Notes under the pieces: generated by a model | Told to the model about the DNA's origin: nothing | The model's input: only the letters and a program-made list of their open reading frames with translations | Database searches by the model: none | Part shown: one piece after another, positions 6,050 to 6,624 of the stretch | How the letters are laid out: each line of letters opens with the position of its first letter | Position numbering within the stretch: the stretch's first letter is position 1 | Made by a program: the position numbers and the translations under genes | Assembly: GCA_021767305.1 (NCBI GenBank) | Contig: JAASTL010000051.1 | Coordinates: 1 to 6,624, forward strand | DNA: 6,624 nucleotides | Source: Piscirickettsiaceae bacterium | Lineage (GTDB): Bacteria; Pseudomonadota; Gammaproteobacteria; Thiomicrospirales; Thiomicrospiraceae | Reading direction: 5' to 3'

Positions 6050-6160
6050 AACAACTTTATTATCAAATTAATGCCAAAGCTTAAAGTTTTTTTGCATCGC
6101 TTTTTGGATAAGCTAAAATCCATGCATTGAATTTTATAAGTTGGTTTGCTAAATCATTAT

Positions 6161-6209
6161 TAAACCGACTGTCAATGACAATACCAATCCTTAAGTAAAC
6201 CGACGGTTT
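6161..6209. promoter_or_regulatory. Repeated TAAACCGAC and a 13-bp palindrome before maf
   Basis: TAAACCGAC occurs at 6161-6169 and 6196-6204, 35 bp apart. The second copy continues into AAACCG-A-CGGTTT (6197-6209), a perfect odd palindrome ending 4 bp before the first maf ATG. In RNA it could form a short AAACC/GGTTT stem followed by T residues. A repressor site or a small leader hairpin are both possible. Confidence 0.35.
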
Positions 6210-6213
6210 TTTC

Positions 6214-6624
6214 ATGCAAATGCCCCCAATGCCCCCAATTGTTTTAGCTTCAACCTCTCCTTTTAGAAAAGTCCTACTGGAAAAACTCCATCTCGAGTTT
6301 TTGCAAGACAAACCTTTGATAGACGAATCCAGCTTAAGCGGGGAATCTCCCAAAGACATGGTTATTAGACTGGCAAAAGCCAAAGCTGAAAAATTCCAAA
6401 AGCAATATCCGCAGCACATTATTATTGCCTCAGATCAAAGTGCCGTGTTTGCTGGGCAACCCATTGGCAAGCCGACCGACAAAGCCGATGCGATTAGACA
6501 GCTAAGCCAATTTAGCGGCCAAACGATTACTTTCTATACAGCGATGTGTGTGATCAACACCCAAAGTAAGCAAACTTTTGAATATGTAGATACGACTCAA
6601 GTTTATTTTAGAACCTTGTCTACA
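6214..6624 (+). CDS. yceF: Maf-like nucleoside triphosphate pyrophosphatase, YceF type (3' end outside window)
   Basis: Maf proteins hydrolyse non-canonical or methylated nucleotides to monophosphates; the YceF subgroup acts on 7-methyl-GTP. The 137 visible codons show the family opening IVLASTSPFRKVLLEKL (residues 9-25, with Ser13-Thr14-Ser15 and Arg18), SGESPKDMVIRLAKAKAEKF (42-61), the catalytic-Asp motif IIASDQ (Asp74), and IGKPTDKADAIRQL. SDQ rather than SDT at the active site favours YceF over the dTTP/UTP-type Maf. Three in-frame ATGs (6214, 6220, 6229) follow an in-frame TAA at 6196-6198, and none has a good Shine-Dalgarno. The outermost is given, but alignment with E. coli YceF (MPKLILASTSP) favours 6229. 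The gene diverges from yceD as in E. coli. The frame is open to the window end. Confidence 0.93.
   Translation, partial: MQMPPMPPIVLASTSPFRKVLLEKLHLEFLQDKPLIDESSLSGESPKDMVIRLAKAKAEKFQKQYPQHIIIASDQSAVFAGQPIGKPTDKADAIRQLSQFSGQTITFYTAMCVINTQSKQTFEYVDTTQVYFRTLST
6220..6237 (+). repeat. Tandem 9-bp duplication of the maf start region
   Basis: ATGCCCCCA is present twice in direct succession (6220-6228, 6229-6237), so the protein would begin MPPMPP after the first two codons. The second copy aligns with the normal family start, and the first looks like a duplicated start codon context. Confidence 0.85.

Larger units (their letters stand above)
5878..6213. other. Divergent yceD-maf intergenic region
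   Basis: This AT-rich stretch holds no recognisable gene. Next to the yceD promoter it is A/T-rich and could serve as an UP element. Around 6010-6049 is a cluster of TTAGT/ACTAA half-sites ending in the second copy of the 22-bp element. Plus-strand promoters for maf are uncertain: TTCAAA-16-TATATT (about 5971-5998) and TTGCAT-16-TAAAAT (6092-6119) are the best seen. A 44-codon frame on the minus strand (6215 to 6081) begins inside the maf start region and is not called as a gene. Confidence 0.6.

Noticed and set aside
6216..6419. Minus-strand frame running from inside maf into the intergenic region
   Set aside because: The part over maf is antisense to the conserved Maf motifs and cysteine-rich in a random way. 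Only the last 44 codons outside maf were kept, as a low-interest finding.
1..6624. CRISPR array, tRNA, rRNA, insertion sequence or phage genes
   Set aside because: No spaced repeat array, cloverleaf, transposase frame or terminal inverted repeats were seen. The gene order is the conserved chromosomal lipid cluster.
1..6624. A novel multi-gene system
   Set aside because: Every supported protein belongs to a well-known family in its usual neighbourhood. The unusual signals are confined to intergenic DNA.

Overview
This window is a bacterial fatty-acid and phospholipid biosynthesis cluster in the gammaproteobacterial order. Reading along the minus strand from right to left it holds yceD, rpmF, plsX, fabH, fabD, fabG, acpP and the first half of fabF. 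A maf-family gene of the YceF type diverges from yceD on the plus strand and runs off the right edge. This gene order and divergence match the enterobacterial locus. The proteins look gammaproteobacterial, the DNA is moderately AT-rich, and intergenic regions are strongly AT-rich. A free-living or sulfur-oxidising gammaproteobacterium (Thiomicrospira/Hydrogenovibrio-like) would fit, but that is an impression, not a demonstrated assignment.

Layout. Positions 1-581 hold fabF (TTG start, 3' end outside the window). Positions 582-712 hold an inverted repeat, a strong intrinsic terminator and a second hairpin at the acpP stop. acpP is at 713-946. Positions 947-1114 hold a probable acpP promoter with two dyads. 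fabG is at 1115-1855. Positions 1856-1946 hold a tandem 15-bp repeat and a 22-bp element that recurs near maf. fabD is at 1947-2870. Positions 2871-2971 hold a textbook intrinsic terminator facing fabH. fabH is at 2972-3949, followed upstream by a small hairpin between it and plsX. plsX is at 4053-5099 (TTG start), rpmF at 5106-5282 and yceD at 5310-5840. A strong sigma70-type promoter abuts the yceD start codon. Positions 5841-6213 are the divergent intergenic region, and maf begins at about 6214.

How the genes work together. PlsX makes acyl-phosphate from acyl-ACP for phospholipid synthesis. FabD loads malonate onto ACP, FabH starts chains from acetyl-CoA, FabG performs the first reduction of each cycle, and FabF elongates. 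AcpP carries all intermediates. RpmF (ribosomal protein L32) and YceD tie the cluster to ribosome production. The terminators after fabH and after acpP and the candidate promoters suggest at least three transcriptional segments: yceD-rpmF-plsX-fabH, fabD-fabG, and acpP (with fabF by readthrough or its own promoter).

No new multi-gene system is visible; every protein belongs to a known family. The parts worth a second look are non-coding: the apparently leaderless yceD promoter, the recurring 22-bp intergenic element with co-varying internal repeats, the tandem repeats in front of fabG, and the duplicated start region of maf.
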